Origin: Psychroserpens sp. NJDZ02
GTDB taxonomy: Bacteria > Bacteroidota > Bacteroidia > Flavobacteriales > Flavobacteriaceae
Reading direction: 5' to 3'
Length of the DNA: 64,000 nucleotides
Assembly (NCBI RefSeq): GCF_004843725.1
Contig: NZ_CP039451.1
Span: 2,610,001 to 2,674,000 of the forward strand
Shown here one piece after another: positions 29,431 to 37,452 of the stretch (positions within the stretch are counted from its first letter, which is position 1; each line of letters begins with the position of its first letter). The notes under the pieces are model-generated. The model made no database searches and was not told the DNA's origin. It worked only from the letters and a program-made list of their open reading frames with translations. The position numbers and the translations under genes were made by a program.

Positions 29431-30180
29431 ATGAGAAAAAACATAGTAGCCGGAAACTGGAAAATGAATAATGATTTACCACAATCAGAAGCCCTAATTT
29501 CAGATTTAAAAAAGCAAACCAAAACGTCTAACGCAGAAGTTATGATTGCGCCAACATTTACTAACTTATGGCACGCTTTTGAAGCAACCAGACATGATGA
29601 TATCGAGGTAATTGCACAAAACATGCACTTTGCAGAAAACGGAGCATACACTGGAGAAGTAAGTGCAGATATGCTTAAAAGCGTTGGGATCCAAACAGTA
29701 ATCTTGGGTCACTCAGAGCGTCGTGCGTATTTTAACGAAGACGATGCTATTTTAGCTAAAAAAGTAGACCAAGCCTTATCTAAAGACTTACGTGTTATTT
29801 TCTGTTTTGGAGAAGAGCTAGCAGACCGTAAGGCAGCAAATCACGAAGCAGTGGTAGAAGGACAAATCAAAAACGCCTTGTTTCATTTAGAGGCTTCAGC
29901 ATTTAAAAATATAGTATTGGCTTATGAGCCTGTTTGGGCAATTGGAACCGGAGAAACAGCAAGTCCAGAACAAGCACAAGACATGCACAAATTTATCCGT
30001 AAAACATTAAACGACAAATACGGTAACCAAGTGGCGGACGACATGACCATCCTTTACGGAGGTAGTGTAAAACCAGCAAATGCTAAAGAGATTTTCTCAA
30101 AACCAGACGTAGACGGAGGATTAATTGGTGGAGCAGCCTTAAAAGCTGAAGATTTTTACGCGATCGTAAATGCCTTTTAA
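29431..30180 (+). CDS. tpiA: Triose-phosphate isomerase
   Basis: A 249-residue glycolytic TIM-barrel enzyme interconverting dihydroxyacetone phosphate and glyceraldehyde-3-phosphate. Catalytic Lys is in AGNWKMNND (residues 7-15), His in ILGHSERRAYF (near 92-102), Glu in LAYEPVWAIGTGETA (near 163-177), and the phosphate-binding YGGSVKPANA and GGLIGGAAL loops follow. Normal length. It starts 11 bases after the ABC permease gene, probably in one transcript. Confidence 0.98.
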   Translation: MRKNIVAGNWKMNNDLPQSEALISDLKKQTKTSNAEVMIAPTFTNLWHAFEATRHDDIEVIAQNMHFAENGAYTGEVSADMLKSVGIQTVILGHSERRAYFNEDDAILAKKVDQALSKDLRVIFCFGEELADRKAANHEAVVEGQIKNALFHLEASAFKNIVLAYEPVWAIGTGETASPEQAQDMHKFIRKTLNDKYGNQVADDMTILYGGSVKPANAKEIFSKPDVDGGLIGGAALKAEDFYAIVNAF

Positions 30181-30202
30181 ATAATAATAAAATTCAAAAT
30201 AT

Positions 30203-30290
30203 GGGCGTTACCCAAGGGTCGCGTCTTCCGTTATATCTTTTTTTGCCATATATGGCAGCAAAAAAAGGATGCCACTACAACCGCTAACGC
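30203..30290. repeat. Structured intergenic element with terminal inverted repeats
   Basis: An 88-bp block between tpiA and prmA. Its ends are inverted (GCGTTA at 30205-30210, TAACGC at 30285-30290). Inside are a small hairpin ACCC-AA-GGGT (30210-30219) and a larger T7-GC/GC-A7 hairpin built on the perfect palindrome TGCCATATATGGCA. GC content is higher than its surroundings. It resembles a family of GGGCGT...CTAACGC intergenic elements I recall from flavobacterial genomes; I could not check this. It may fold in the tpiA-prmA mRNA. Confidence 0.6.
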
Positions 30291-30322
30291 AGGCTAATCT
30301 GCAAAATACAGTACAAATTAAA

Positions 30323-31162
30323 ATGTCAAATATTATTTACATAGGGTATTACTTTAAAGTACAACCTATACAACCAGGAACAGAAATCCTGATAGCAGAG
30401 TTAGGTTACGCAGGATTTGAAAGTTTTGTAGAGACCGAAGAAGGGGTTACAGCGTATATCCAAAAAGAAGAGTATACCGATACTATTTTGGACGATATCC
30501 AAATATTAAAGTCAGACGAGTTTGAAATCACGTATACCTTTGACGAAATTGAGCAAACCAATTGGAATGAAGAGTGGGAGAAAAACTTTAATCCAATAGT
30601 GGTCGATGATCTGTGTGCCGTACGCGCACCATTTCATGATAAGTTTGATACCCAATACGATATTATTATCGAACCAAAAATGAGTTTTGGAACAGGGCAT
30701 CATGAAACCACACACATGATGATACAACATATCCTTAAAAACGATTTTGAAGGTAAGTCTGTTTTAGACATGGGATGTGGTACAGCAGTTTTAGCAATAT
30801 TGGCCGAGATGAAAGGTGCAAAACCATTAGATGCAATAGATATAGACAACTGGTGCTACTTAAATAGCCTAGAAAATGTGGAACGTAACAATTGTAAACA
30901 CATTTCTGTTTATGAAGGAGAAGCAGCACTTTTAAAAGGTAAAAAATACGATACTATTATTGCAAACATTAATCGTAATATTTTACTAAATGATATTGCA
31001 GCGTATTCAAAATGTTTGGATGCCAAAGGCACCTTGTTTTTAAGCGGTTTTTATCAAGAAGACATTCCAATGATAGAAAAAGAATGTAACGATAACCAAC
31101 TTGTTTTAAAAGATACATTGACAAGAAATAATTGGGTAGCGCTTAAATTTGAAAAGGAATAA
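30323..31162 (+). CDS. prmA: Ribosomal protein L11 methyltransferase
   Basis: A 279-residue SAM-dependent enzyme that methylates L11. The start is put at ATG 30323 (MSNIIYIGYYFKVQP); a longer frame beginning at 30269 starts inside the repeat element and its first 18 residues are not protein-like. Motifs: IEPKMSFGTGHHETTHMM near 116-133, the SAM loop VLDMGCGTAVLAI near 148-160, and IANINRNILL near 212. L11 methyltransferase next to clpS is a common order in Flavobacteriaceae; here another gene lies between them. Confidence 0.94.
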   Translation: MSNIIYIGYYFKVQPIQPGTEILIAELGYAGFESFVETEEGVTAYIQKEEYTDTILDDIQILKSDEFEITYTFDEIEQTNWNEEWEKNFNPIVVDDLCAVRAPFHDKFDTQYDIIIEPKMSFGTGHHETTHMMIQHILKNDFEGKSVLDMGCGTAVLAILAEMKGAKPLDAIDIDNWCYLNSLENVERNNCKHISVYEGEAALLKGKKYDTIIANINRNILLNDIAAYSKCLDAKGTLFLSGFYQEDIPMIEKECNDNQLVLKDTLTRNNWVALKFEKE

Positions 31163-31274
31163 ATAACAGTATAAAAAAACAACACTACTGAGAATAACAT
31201 AAATTTTTAACTCCTCTGTTAATAAAAACATAAATTTACGGTTAAAACCGCAACAATCTTCTTTTTATATCAAT

Positions 31275-31301
31275 TATCTTTGCTGTGATAATTATCTCAC
31301 A
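31275..31301 (+). promoter_or_regulatory. Promoter and possible operator of the M57-like protease gene
   Basis: TATCTTTG at 31275-31282 is a good -7 element. Two bases later lies the interrupted palindrome TGTGA-N8-TCACA (31284-31301), which would overlap the transcription start. The spacing differs from the CRP consensus (N6). The 5' leader would be about 110 bases. Confidence 0.4.
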
Positions 31302-31401
31302 TAAGATTAATAGCAAAATTTTTTAAATAAACAATTTTTAAAATTGTGTGAAAAAGTTTACGTAAAGCAAACCATTTAATTAATTTAAAATTCAACTAAA
31401 A

Positions 31402-32229
31402 ATGAAGAAAGTTCAATTTATGGCTCTAACCAGCCTATGTTTTATTCTAGGATTACAATCATGTCAAAAAGATGAAGACACTATAGTAGAAGAGCAAGTT
31501 GCGGTAAAAGAAGTCTCTGCAGAGTTAATAGCTAAATTAGGAGATGCACAAATCAATACAAAAGATGTAAAATTAGTTGATTTTATGTTGCCTGATGGCA
31601 CCACAAAAGAGATGATTGAAGTAGAAGGTGATATCTTTATGAGTGAAGCGGAAATCTTAAATCTTGAAGCAGTATCTGCAACAGATAGAAATTACCGTAC
31701 AAACAATTTAGTGTCTCAAGGAAAAACTATTTCTATAATTGGATACACAGGCGGAAGTAATGCTTTGTCTACTAAAGAGCAAACAGCGTTACAATGGGCT
31801 GTAAATAATTATAACGCTTTAAGTGGTGTGTCAATATCTTTTCAATTAACATTTGGAACAGATTATGACTCAAAAGATATGGTAGTATACCATAATCCAA
31901 ATGAGTCTGGAGCAGGAGGATCTGCTGGTTTCCCTACTAATGGTAATCCACATAAATTTGTTCAGATTTACGGTTTAAACAATTATGATACAAATGTTGT
32001 AGAGCATGTAATTACGCATGAAATAGGTCACTCAGTAGGGTTTAGACATACAGATTGGTTTGATAGAGCTAGTTGTGGTCAAAATCAAAATGAAGGTGCA
32101 GGATCAATTGGAGCAATCGATTTAGGTGGAAATAATCCCTCAACATCAATTATGTTAGCTTGTTTTAGTAGTGGAGAAGATGGAGAATTTGGTGTAGATG
32201 ACATCAGTGCGCTTAACATTATGTACTAA
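31402..32229 (+). CDS. Secreted M57-like zinc metalloprotease, lipoprotein
   Basis: A 275-residue protein with a lipoprotein signal (ALTSLCFILGLQSCQKD, Cys near residue 20). A propeptide-like acidic stretch runs to about 95. The protease domain has the zinc motif EHVITHEIGHSVGFRHTDW (HExxHxxxxxH, near 208-226) and ends in DISALNIMY. This fits the Bacteroidota dual-action HEIGH/M57 peptidases that act outside the cell. It lies between prmA and clpS with its own promoter and terminator, as an independent unit. Confidence 0.88.
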   Translation: MKKVQFMALTSLCFILGLQSCQKDEDTIVEEQVAVKEVSAELIAKLGDAQINTKDVKLVDFMLPDGTTKEMIEVEGDIFMSEAEILNLEAVSATDRNYRTNNLVSQGKTISIIGYTGGSNALSTKEQTALQWAVNNYNALSGVSISFQLTFGTDYDSKDMVVYHNPNESGAGGSAGFPTNGNPHKFVQIYGLNNYDTNVVEHVITHEIGHSVGFRHTDWFDRASCGQNQNEGAGSIGAIDLGGNNPSTSIMLACFSSGEDGEFGVDDISALNIMY

Positions 32230-32250
32230 TATTAAGTTAAATACAGTAAT

Positions 32251-32284
32251 AAAAGGCTTTTGTGACGACAGAAGCCTTTTTTTA
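32251..32284 (+). terminator. Terminator of the M57-like protease gene
   Basis: AAAAGGCTT / AAGCCTTTT stem with an 11-nt loop and a T run, 22 bases after the stop codon. Confidence 0.85.
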
Positions 32285-32322
32285 TGTCTAATATTTTTTT
32301 ACTTTTATAAAAAAAAGTACGG

Positions 32323-32598
32323 ATGAGTACAAAAGAGAAAGTACAAGAACAACACGAGGTAGAGACCTTAGAAAAACCAAACAACGAGATTGTTGTGTAT
32401 AACGATGATGTTAATACCTTTGATCATGTTATTGATAGTTTAATTTATGCTTGTGATCATACACCGGAACAAGCCGAACAATGTACTATTTTAGTACACT
32501 ATAAAGGACAGTGCACGGTTAAAACGGGGTCTTACAAAGAGTTGGAGCCCAGATGTACCATGTTGCTAGAAGCAGGATTAAGTGCAGAAATCATTTAA
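32323..32598 (+). CDS. clpS: ATP-dependent Clp protease adaptor ClpS
   Basis: A 91-residue adaptor that delivers N-degron substrates to ClpAP-type protease. The core VVYNDDVNTFDHVIDSLIYA (near 24-43) carries the substrate-binding Asn/Asp pair, and the C-terminal LLEAGLSAEII is conserved. The N-terminal 20 residues are charged and flexible, as usual. It is followed at once by a bidirectional terminator. Confidence 0.95.
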   Translation: MSTKEKVQEQHEVETLEKPNNEIVVYNDDVNTFDHVIDSLIYACDHTPEQAEQCTILVHYKGQCTVKTGSYKELEPRCTMLLEAGLSAEII

Positions 32599-32600
32599 AA

Positions 32601-32633
32601 AAAAGAGTCTTTATAATTAAAGACTCTTTTTTT
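32601..32633. terminator. Bidirectional terminator between clpS and DUF2892 genes
   Basis: Perfect AAAAGAGTCTTT / AAAGACTCTTTT stem with short AT loop and A/T runs on both flanks. Confidence 0.88.
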
Positions 32634-32640
32634 ATACTTG

Positions 32641-32844
32641 TTATTTTCTTTTGCAAGTATTGACTCCTAAAACGGTGTAGAGTGGACAAAAATTGATAAA
32701 ACTAGTGATTAAAAAAACAATAGCTAATGCCATTAAAATATAGGCTACTGTCCCGCTAATTATATTTAGATAATAAAGTAATGCTATGAATAAAGCTGCT
32801 AATACTCTTAAGCTTTTATCTAAAGCTCCCATGTTTTTTTTCAT
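32641..32844 (-). CDS. DUF2892 family two-TM protein
   Basis: A 67-residue inner-membrane protein with two helices (about 13-29 and 32-50) and the closing FCPLYTVLGVNTCKRK. The opening MKKNMGALDKSLRVLAAL matches the DUF2892 family, related to the membrane part of YgaP rhodaneses. The two cysteines near the C-terminus could take part in sulfur or metal chemistry; this is inference. It is monocistronic. Confidence 0.88.
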   Translation of the reverse strand: MKKNMGALDKSLRVLAALFIALLYYLNIISGTVAYILMALAIVFLITSFINFCPLYTVLGVNTCKRK

Positions 32845-32922
32845 AATAAATAGTATTGATTACTTAAAAGTAAGCATTAGAAATAAAAAAAGTGTGTATT
32901 TTTAAGTGTATTTTGCTGCAAA

Positions 32923-33615
32923 TCAGATATTAGTGTTCTGTTTTTTGTAAACATAGCGTAAAACAATAAACATAGTAATTAGTGCAATACACATCCATAC
33001 AATACCAATAAATGCACTGGGTAAACCAGTAAGTACAGCAATTGCGTCGGCATCACTGCCAATGTTTGAATTATCAATCAGATCCCCTTTTATATCTAGG
33101 ATGACATAAGCACAGGAGATGATGCCTAAAAATTTTAACCATAAGTCATGGAAGAAGTTGCCAAAATATTTAAAAGCAATGAGCATAAAAAGTCCTAGGC
33201 CAAAGGTCATCGTAGTTCCAAAAAACTCACCGGATTGCATTACAAAGTAGGAGAGTGCTAATAAGATCATGCCAATGACTAGGGTGATGTATTTATCTTT
33301 TTCAGATTTGACAGCTAAAATTAAAATCAAAGCTCCCCAAAATAAACTTCCTAGGTAACCGGCACTTCCCGTCATAAACGAACTCCAAAAACTAGGTGTA
33401 ATACTGTAAAGACAATAGCCTCCGATTTGTTTGCTAATTTGTATTTCTATTATTTGACCACCAAAGGCAATAGCCATTAAACCGTGGCTCATTTCGTGGA
33501 GCATAACCACAAATAACTTAATAGGATAAACCAACAAAGTGTTCCAGAATAATATGACCACTGTAATCAGAATAATTAAATGGATACTTTGATATTTTTT
33601 ATCTGTTAATGTCAT
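32923..33615 (-). CDS. M50 family membrane metallopeptidase
   Basis: A 230-residue polytopic protein with about six hydrophobic helices. The zinc motif is VVMLHEMSHGLMAIAFGG (HExxH near residue 40-44), inside a membrane segment as in site-2 proteases. The second motif is the acidic DIKGDLIDNSNIGSDADAIA near 173-192. No PDZ domain is present, so it belongs to the short M50B-like group found widely in bacteria. Substrate unknown. It stands between two unrelated transcripts. Confidence 0.85.
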   Translation of the reverse strand: MTLTDKKYQSIHLIILITVVILFWNTLLVYPIKLFVVMLHEMSHGLMAIAFGGQIIEIQISKQIGGYCLYSITPSFWSSFMTGSAGYLGSLFWGALILILAVKSEKDKYITLVIGMILLALSYFVMQSGEFFGTTMTFGLGLFMLIAFKYFGNFFHDLWLKFLGIISCAYVILDIKGDLIDNSNIGSDADAIAVLTGLPSAFIGIVWMCIALITMFIVLRYVYKKQNTNI

Positions 33616-33948
33616 GTTGTATTATAAGTCTTGTTTGTTGCTGGTGTAAATTAATTAAGATTTGGTTTATAAAGCACCTTAGTTTATGGTTTTTTTTAAA
33701 GAATGCAAATAAAAAACCAACCTTTTCAAAAAGCTTTGAAATATGTTGGTTTTGGTAGACATCTTGATTGGGTATCAAAATGCTTTATGTTGTGTTTTTT
33801 TATGATTTGATTCAGATGAGAACGTCATCTAAAAAGCACTATTAATACTAATATTTCAAATTAAATATAGTAGTAGCTAGCTTATTACCAATCCTACAAT
33901 TAATCAAGTAGCAGCAGTGCAACACAAGAAAAAAGAAGAGGATAAAAA
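33616..33948. other. Gene-free stretch with one hairpin
   Basis: No coding frame is convincing. AAAACCAAC (near 33714-33722) and GTTGGTTTT (near 33745-33753) form a loose terminator-like hairpin with a 22-nt loop, but no gene ends beside it. It may be the remains of a lost gene's end. Confidence 0.5.
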
Positions 33949-33982
33949 GAAACCCCTAAGTCTATCTTAAGGGTTTCTTTTA
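33949..33982. terminator. Terminator of the TlpA-like gene
   Basis: GAAACCCCTAAG / CTTAAGGGTTTC, one mismatch in 12 bp, 5-nt loop, A/T runs on both sides. It lies about 70 bases past the stop of the minus-strand TlpA-like gene. Confidence 0.75.
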
Positions 33983-34053
33983 TCTGTAATTTGTCTTAAG
34001 TTAATTAGTGATGTGGTTTACGACAAAAAAAGTAACAAGAAAAGTTCCAGTGT

Positions 34054-36201
34054 CTATTCTTTTGCTAACTCCTCGTTTAAAACCGCTTTTAATTCTTCGA
34101 TAGAAGGGTGTATCAGATTATCGTTAACAACTTCACCTTTTTTATTAATTATCATATAGTGAGGAATTCCATTAAAGTTAAATTTGTTTAATAAGTAGTT
34201 CCATTGCTCCTCTGTGAGCCAATAGTGTTCTCCATTTATGTCTGCGATGACTTGTCTCCATGTGTTTTCTGGTGCTTTTTTACTCTCACCCGATATATAC
34301 AAAAAGACAACATCTTTATCTTTCATTTCTTCTCTAAACGATTTAGTTTTTTTAATGAATGTGACACAAGCTCCACACCAAGTTGCCCAAAAATCAACAT
34401 AAATGACTTTTCCATTAAATTTTTTAATCAGGGCTTCAAATAATTCTTCGCCTTCAGCCTTTTCTACTGTATTAATGTTAGAAGTACTTTTTACTTGAGT
34501 TGCTTTTATTCTTTTAGCGGTAATTGTTAAGTAATCTGAAAGAAAAGGATCTTTAATCTCTTGCTTCGCATTTTCTATATCTGCCTCTGTAAAGTTATTC
34601 CCTTCATTAAAAAAATCACCATAAAATCGTCGAAACCTTATAAAATCCATCATAACAGTATTCTCTAAATTTAAACGGTCTTGTATATTATTTTCTATAT
34701 CACGAGCAGAATCATTCTCATTTTTAAAACTACTATCAGAAGTTAAGCTATTAGCAATATAACCAAAATAAGGTGTTGCTAAAAGTCCTAACCGGTCATT
34801 AAATATATCCCTTGAATAAAAGTCGTAAAATGAAGGTTCAATTTTATAGTCTATAATTAATGTCCCTTCTTTTTCTGGGGGTAAATTTTTAATTTGGTAA
34901 TTTCTTCTACGTTCATAAGTATGAATAGAATTCATTGCAATAAATTTGAGCCACATTTTTTTTGTTTGGAGGGCTTTACGACTAAAAAAATGTTTCTGAT
35001 TAAGTTCTTTAAGGGCAGTAAGGTCCTTGTCTCTAAGTTTAAGAAGTGCTTTTTTATAATCTTCAGGCGACACGGAAATTGTGCTTTCTGCTAGTTCTTT
35101 CATTATTTTATTATTAAAAAAAGAATTTATAGATTTCAATTCTGTTAATCCATCATTTAATATGGCGCAATCTCCCATAAAAAGAGGTGTTCCCTCGTTT
35201 ATAAAATGAAAGGTTTCTTTTCCTTGTTCTATGTAAACACGTTGCTGCGATGTATTATAAGTCGAAAACACTAAGATGTGTTGTGGGTAATTTGCAGGAA
35301 ACTTAATTGAAAAACTACCATCGGCTTTAATTTTAGCTTTTAGCGGCTCTACTTTTAAAGTAAAGGCGTCATAGATAGCAATATTAACATATGCTTTTTC
35401 TTTTACGCGTTCTGTATATCCTTTTATTACACCAGAATAGGTTGTAGAGTCTAATTTTAATAAAGATGCAGACTCGTAAGGTAGATCATTTTCTAATTTA
35501 AAATTAGGGTTATGTAACTTGGTTAAACTATATGTAACAAGTTGTTTAGGGGTGGCTCCAAAATCGACACGACCATTTTTATTAAGTTTTGCATAAACAG
35601 TTTTTAAGGCGCCTTCTCTTTCTAATGTAATGGTATATTTCTTTCCTTTATTAGTCACTTTTTTATAGTTCCAAACCGCTCTATCAATTATCGCGTTATT
35701 AGGATAAAAACCATAATCCCAAAGGTTACTTCCATCCATTCGCATCCAATTACCACGAAGTGCTAGAGGTAGCATAGATGCGTTTTCTTGATCTATAACA
35801 ATATCATAGGCATATGCATTATTTTCTTCATTGTCGTGGACTTCAACAAAATCTATAGTTTTTACATTAGTTTCTAGCTTTGGAAAATGTAGGCTATAAA
35901 AAAGTTCACTTGTATCAGAAGCACTTTCTTCTTCATTTAGTGTTATGCCTTCGGATTTTGTGACCAATAACTTTTTATCACTACCAATAACTTCGATATA
36001 ACTTTTGTCCGAGATAGTAATTTTTCTATTAGTGTAGGACTTTATATGAAAATGTAAAACGGTAGCGGTATCTAATATTTCTATTTTTGTAATTGAGCTA
36101 GGAATGGTGATAAGTCCGTATTCGGGGTTTTCTATTGTTTTTTGGGCAAAAGTATTGGTGAATAATACCAATAAAAAAATGGTGATAATCGTGTTTTTCA
36201 T
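34054..36201 (-). CDS. Large periplasmic TlpA-like thioredoxin protein
   Basis: A 715-residue exported protein with signal peptide MKNTIITIFLLVLFTNTFAQ. The first 550 residues are a poorly conserved, partly beta-rich region; the C-terminal 150 residues form a TlpA/ResA thioredoxin domain with VIYVDFWATWCGACVTFIKK (active site CGAC) near residue 581-600 and the cis-Pro region NGIPHYMIINKKGEVV. Such fusions are common in Bacteroidota and are thought to reduce or isomerise disulfides in secreted proteins. CGAC rather than CPxC is unusual for the class. Monocistronic. Confidence 0.88.
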   Translation of the reverse strand: MKNTIITIFLLVLFTNTFAQKTIENPEYGLITIPSSITKIEILDTATVLHFHIKSYTNRKITISDKSYIEVIGSDKKLLVTKSEGITLNEEESASDTSELFYSLHFPKLETNVKTIDFVEVHDNEENNAYAYDIVIDQENASMLPLALRGNWMRMDGSNLWDYGFYPNNAIIDRAVWNYKKVTNKGKKYTITLEREGALKTVYAKLNKNGRVDFGATPKQLVTYSLTKLHNPNFKLENDLPYESASLLKLDSTTYSGVIKGYTERVKEKAYVNIAIYDAFTLKVEPLKAKIKADGSFSIKFPANYPQHILVFSTYNTSQQRVYIEQGKETFHFINEGTPLFMGDCAILNDGLTELKSINSFFNNKIMKELAESTISVSPEDYKKALLKLRDKDLTALKELNQKHFFSRKALQTKKMWLKFIAMNSIHTYERRRNYQIKNLPPEKEGTLIIDYKIEPSFYDFYSRDIFNDRLGLLATPYFGYIANSLTSDSSFKNENDSARDIENNIQDRLNLENTVMMDFIRFRRFYGDFFNEGNNFTEADIENAKQEIKDPFLSDYLTITAKRIKATQVKSTSNINTVEKAEGEELFEALIKKFNGKVIYVDFWATWCGACVTFIKKTKSFREEMKDKDVVFLYISGESKKAPENTWRQVIADINGEHYWLTEEQWNYLLNKFNFNGIPHYMIINKKGEVVNDNLIHPSIEELKAVLNEELAKE

Positions 36202-36330
36202 AAATTATAGGTTAGTTGGCGTATTTTCTACCGAAAGGTAACAAAATAGTGTGCTCTGGATGCTAATAATTTTAAAAGGTTTGGTACAAGATTCTATTCC
36301 AATTAATTAATAGCGACACTTATAAAAAGC

Positions 36331-36375
36331 AAAAATCCGCAACAATGTCATTATGAGTTGTCTGCGGATTTTTTT
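36331..36375 (-). terminator. Terminator after tRNA-Arg
   Basis: On the minus strand AAAAATCCGCA and TGCGGATTTTT pair around a loop of about 20 bases, directly after the tRNA 3' end. The loop is long, but the stem and T run are good. Confidence 0.7.
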
Positions 36376-36377
36376 AG

Positions 36378-36451
36378 TGACCTCGACTGGATTCAAACCA
36401 GTAACCTCTTGAGCCGTAATCAAGTGCGCTATTCAGTTGCGCCACGAGGCC
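36378..36451 (-). tRNA. tRNA-Arg (anticodon ACG)
   Basis: A 74-nt cloverleaf on the minus strand. The acceptor stem GGCCTCG pairs with CGAGGTC (one G-T), the anticodon arm is CTTGA-TTACGGC-TCAAG with anticodon ACG, and the T arm contains GGTTTGAATCC. ACG is expected to be edited to ICG by TadA. CCA is not encoded. Confidence 0.96.
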
Positions 36452-36514
36452 TTTTTTTCGTGGGTGCAAATATATATCTTTTTTATATAAGTATCAAAGT
36501 TTTTTTAATAAAAT

Positions 36515-36667
36515 TTAATTTAATGCGTTTTTTGTAACAAATAGTTTCCATCCAAAAATAGCCATCTGTAGTTTAGTGGCTTTACTTAAGTCTAACTTTT
36601 GCTTTGTGTAGCTTGGTAATACAAGTTTATTAGCTTTTGCTAGAAACTTGAAAAATGATTGTTTCAT
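36515..36667 (-). CDS. Small basic protein upstream of tRNA-Arg (50 residues)
   Basis: A short frame from ATG 36667 to TAA 36515. It begins MKQSFFKFLAKANKLVLPSY and ends in IFGWKLFVTKNALN. The composition is strongly basic (11 Lys, no Glu, 1 Asp) with a regular amphipathic pattern. I recall very similar 50-residue proteins in other Flavobacteriaceae, without a known function. It lies 63 bases upstream of tRNA-Arg on the same strand and may share its transcript. Codon use is like that of neighbouring genes. Confidence 0.65.
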   Translation of the reverse strand: MKQSFFKFLAKANKLVLPSYTKQKLDLSKATKLQMAIFGWKLFVTKNALN

Positions 36668-37452
36668 ACCCTTTAATTTAAATTCAAAATTATTGCTTTA
36701 GTTGGTGTTAGCCAAATAGTCTTTAGTATTTTAAAATAAAATGGTAAAACTTATTCTAGACTAAGTTTTACATTTTATGTTCTAAAGTATAATCGATGTT
36801 AAAACGTCGACTATTAGTTTGACTAGTGTTAGCATAATTTTAAAGTTTTAAGGGTTAATAATAGCATCCATTTTAGGATTGTTTTTTGAAGATATGTTTT
36901 TTCAATAGTATCTACCAAGCAAAAACAAGTAAATAGATATAGTTGACTTTACTTATATAAGCGTATAAACATAAAGTGTTTTAATTAATTTAATTTCCTC
37001 TTGACTGAAGTTTTAATATGTAAGTATATATTCTGTTTGTTGTTTTAAATTATTACTATTGTAGAGGGTTTTTTTGTAATTATTTTTAACCAAGGGAATT
37101 TTCATATAATAAACTTATAAATAAGAAGTATTCATTAAATTCATTTTGAAAATTTATTTTGTTTGGTAGCGTCATTCCATTTCTGTTTTTAAAATGTTTG
37201 CTAAAAGTTTAAAATAGTAGTGTGTTTCCAACTTGTTTTATAACAAAACTTTAATAGAAGTATTTTTTAGCTATTCAAACTAGTAGTAAATTTGCAGTTA
37301 GAGTGATTACTGTAATACGACATAGTATAATCGCATAAATTAAGGTGAATTAATAGGTAGAGAACGAAACCTTTGGTTGGCGAATGGTGGTGTAGTTCAT
37401 TTTTATTCACTTTAACCTTTCTTTTTTTTAATAGATTAATAAAATAGTTGCA
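36668..37452. other. Gene-free AT-rich stretch upstream of mscS
   Basis: About 785 bases without a supportable gene. The sequence is AT-rich with frequent stops in all frames. No RNA gene or repeat was recognised. It separates the divergent 50-codon gene and the mechanosensitive channel gene, so it must hold both promoters. Confidence 0.5.

Noticed and set aside
36668..37452. Possible gene in the 785-base gap upstream of mscS
   Set aside because: The only frame of length is on the minus strand (37267-37482) and overlaps the mscS start; its composition is not protein-like.
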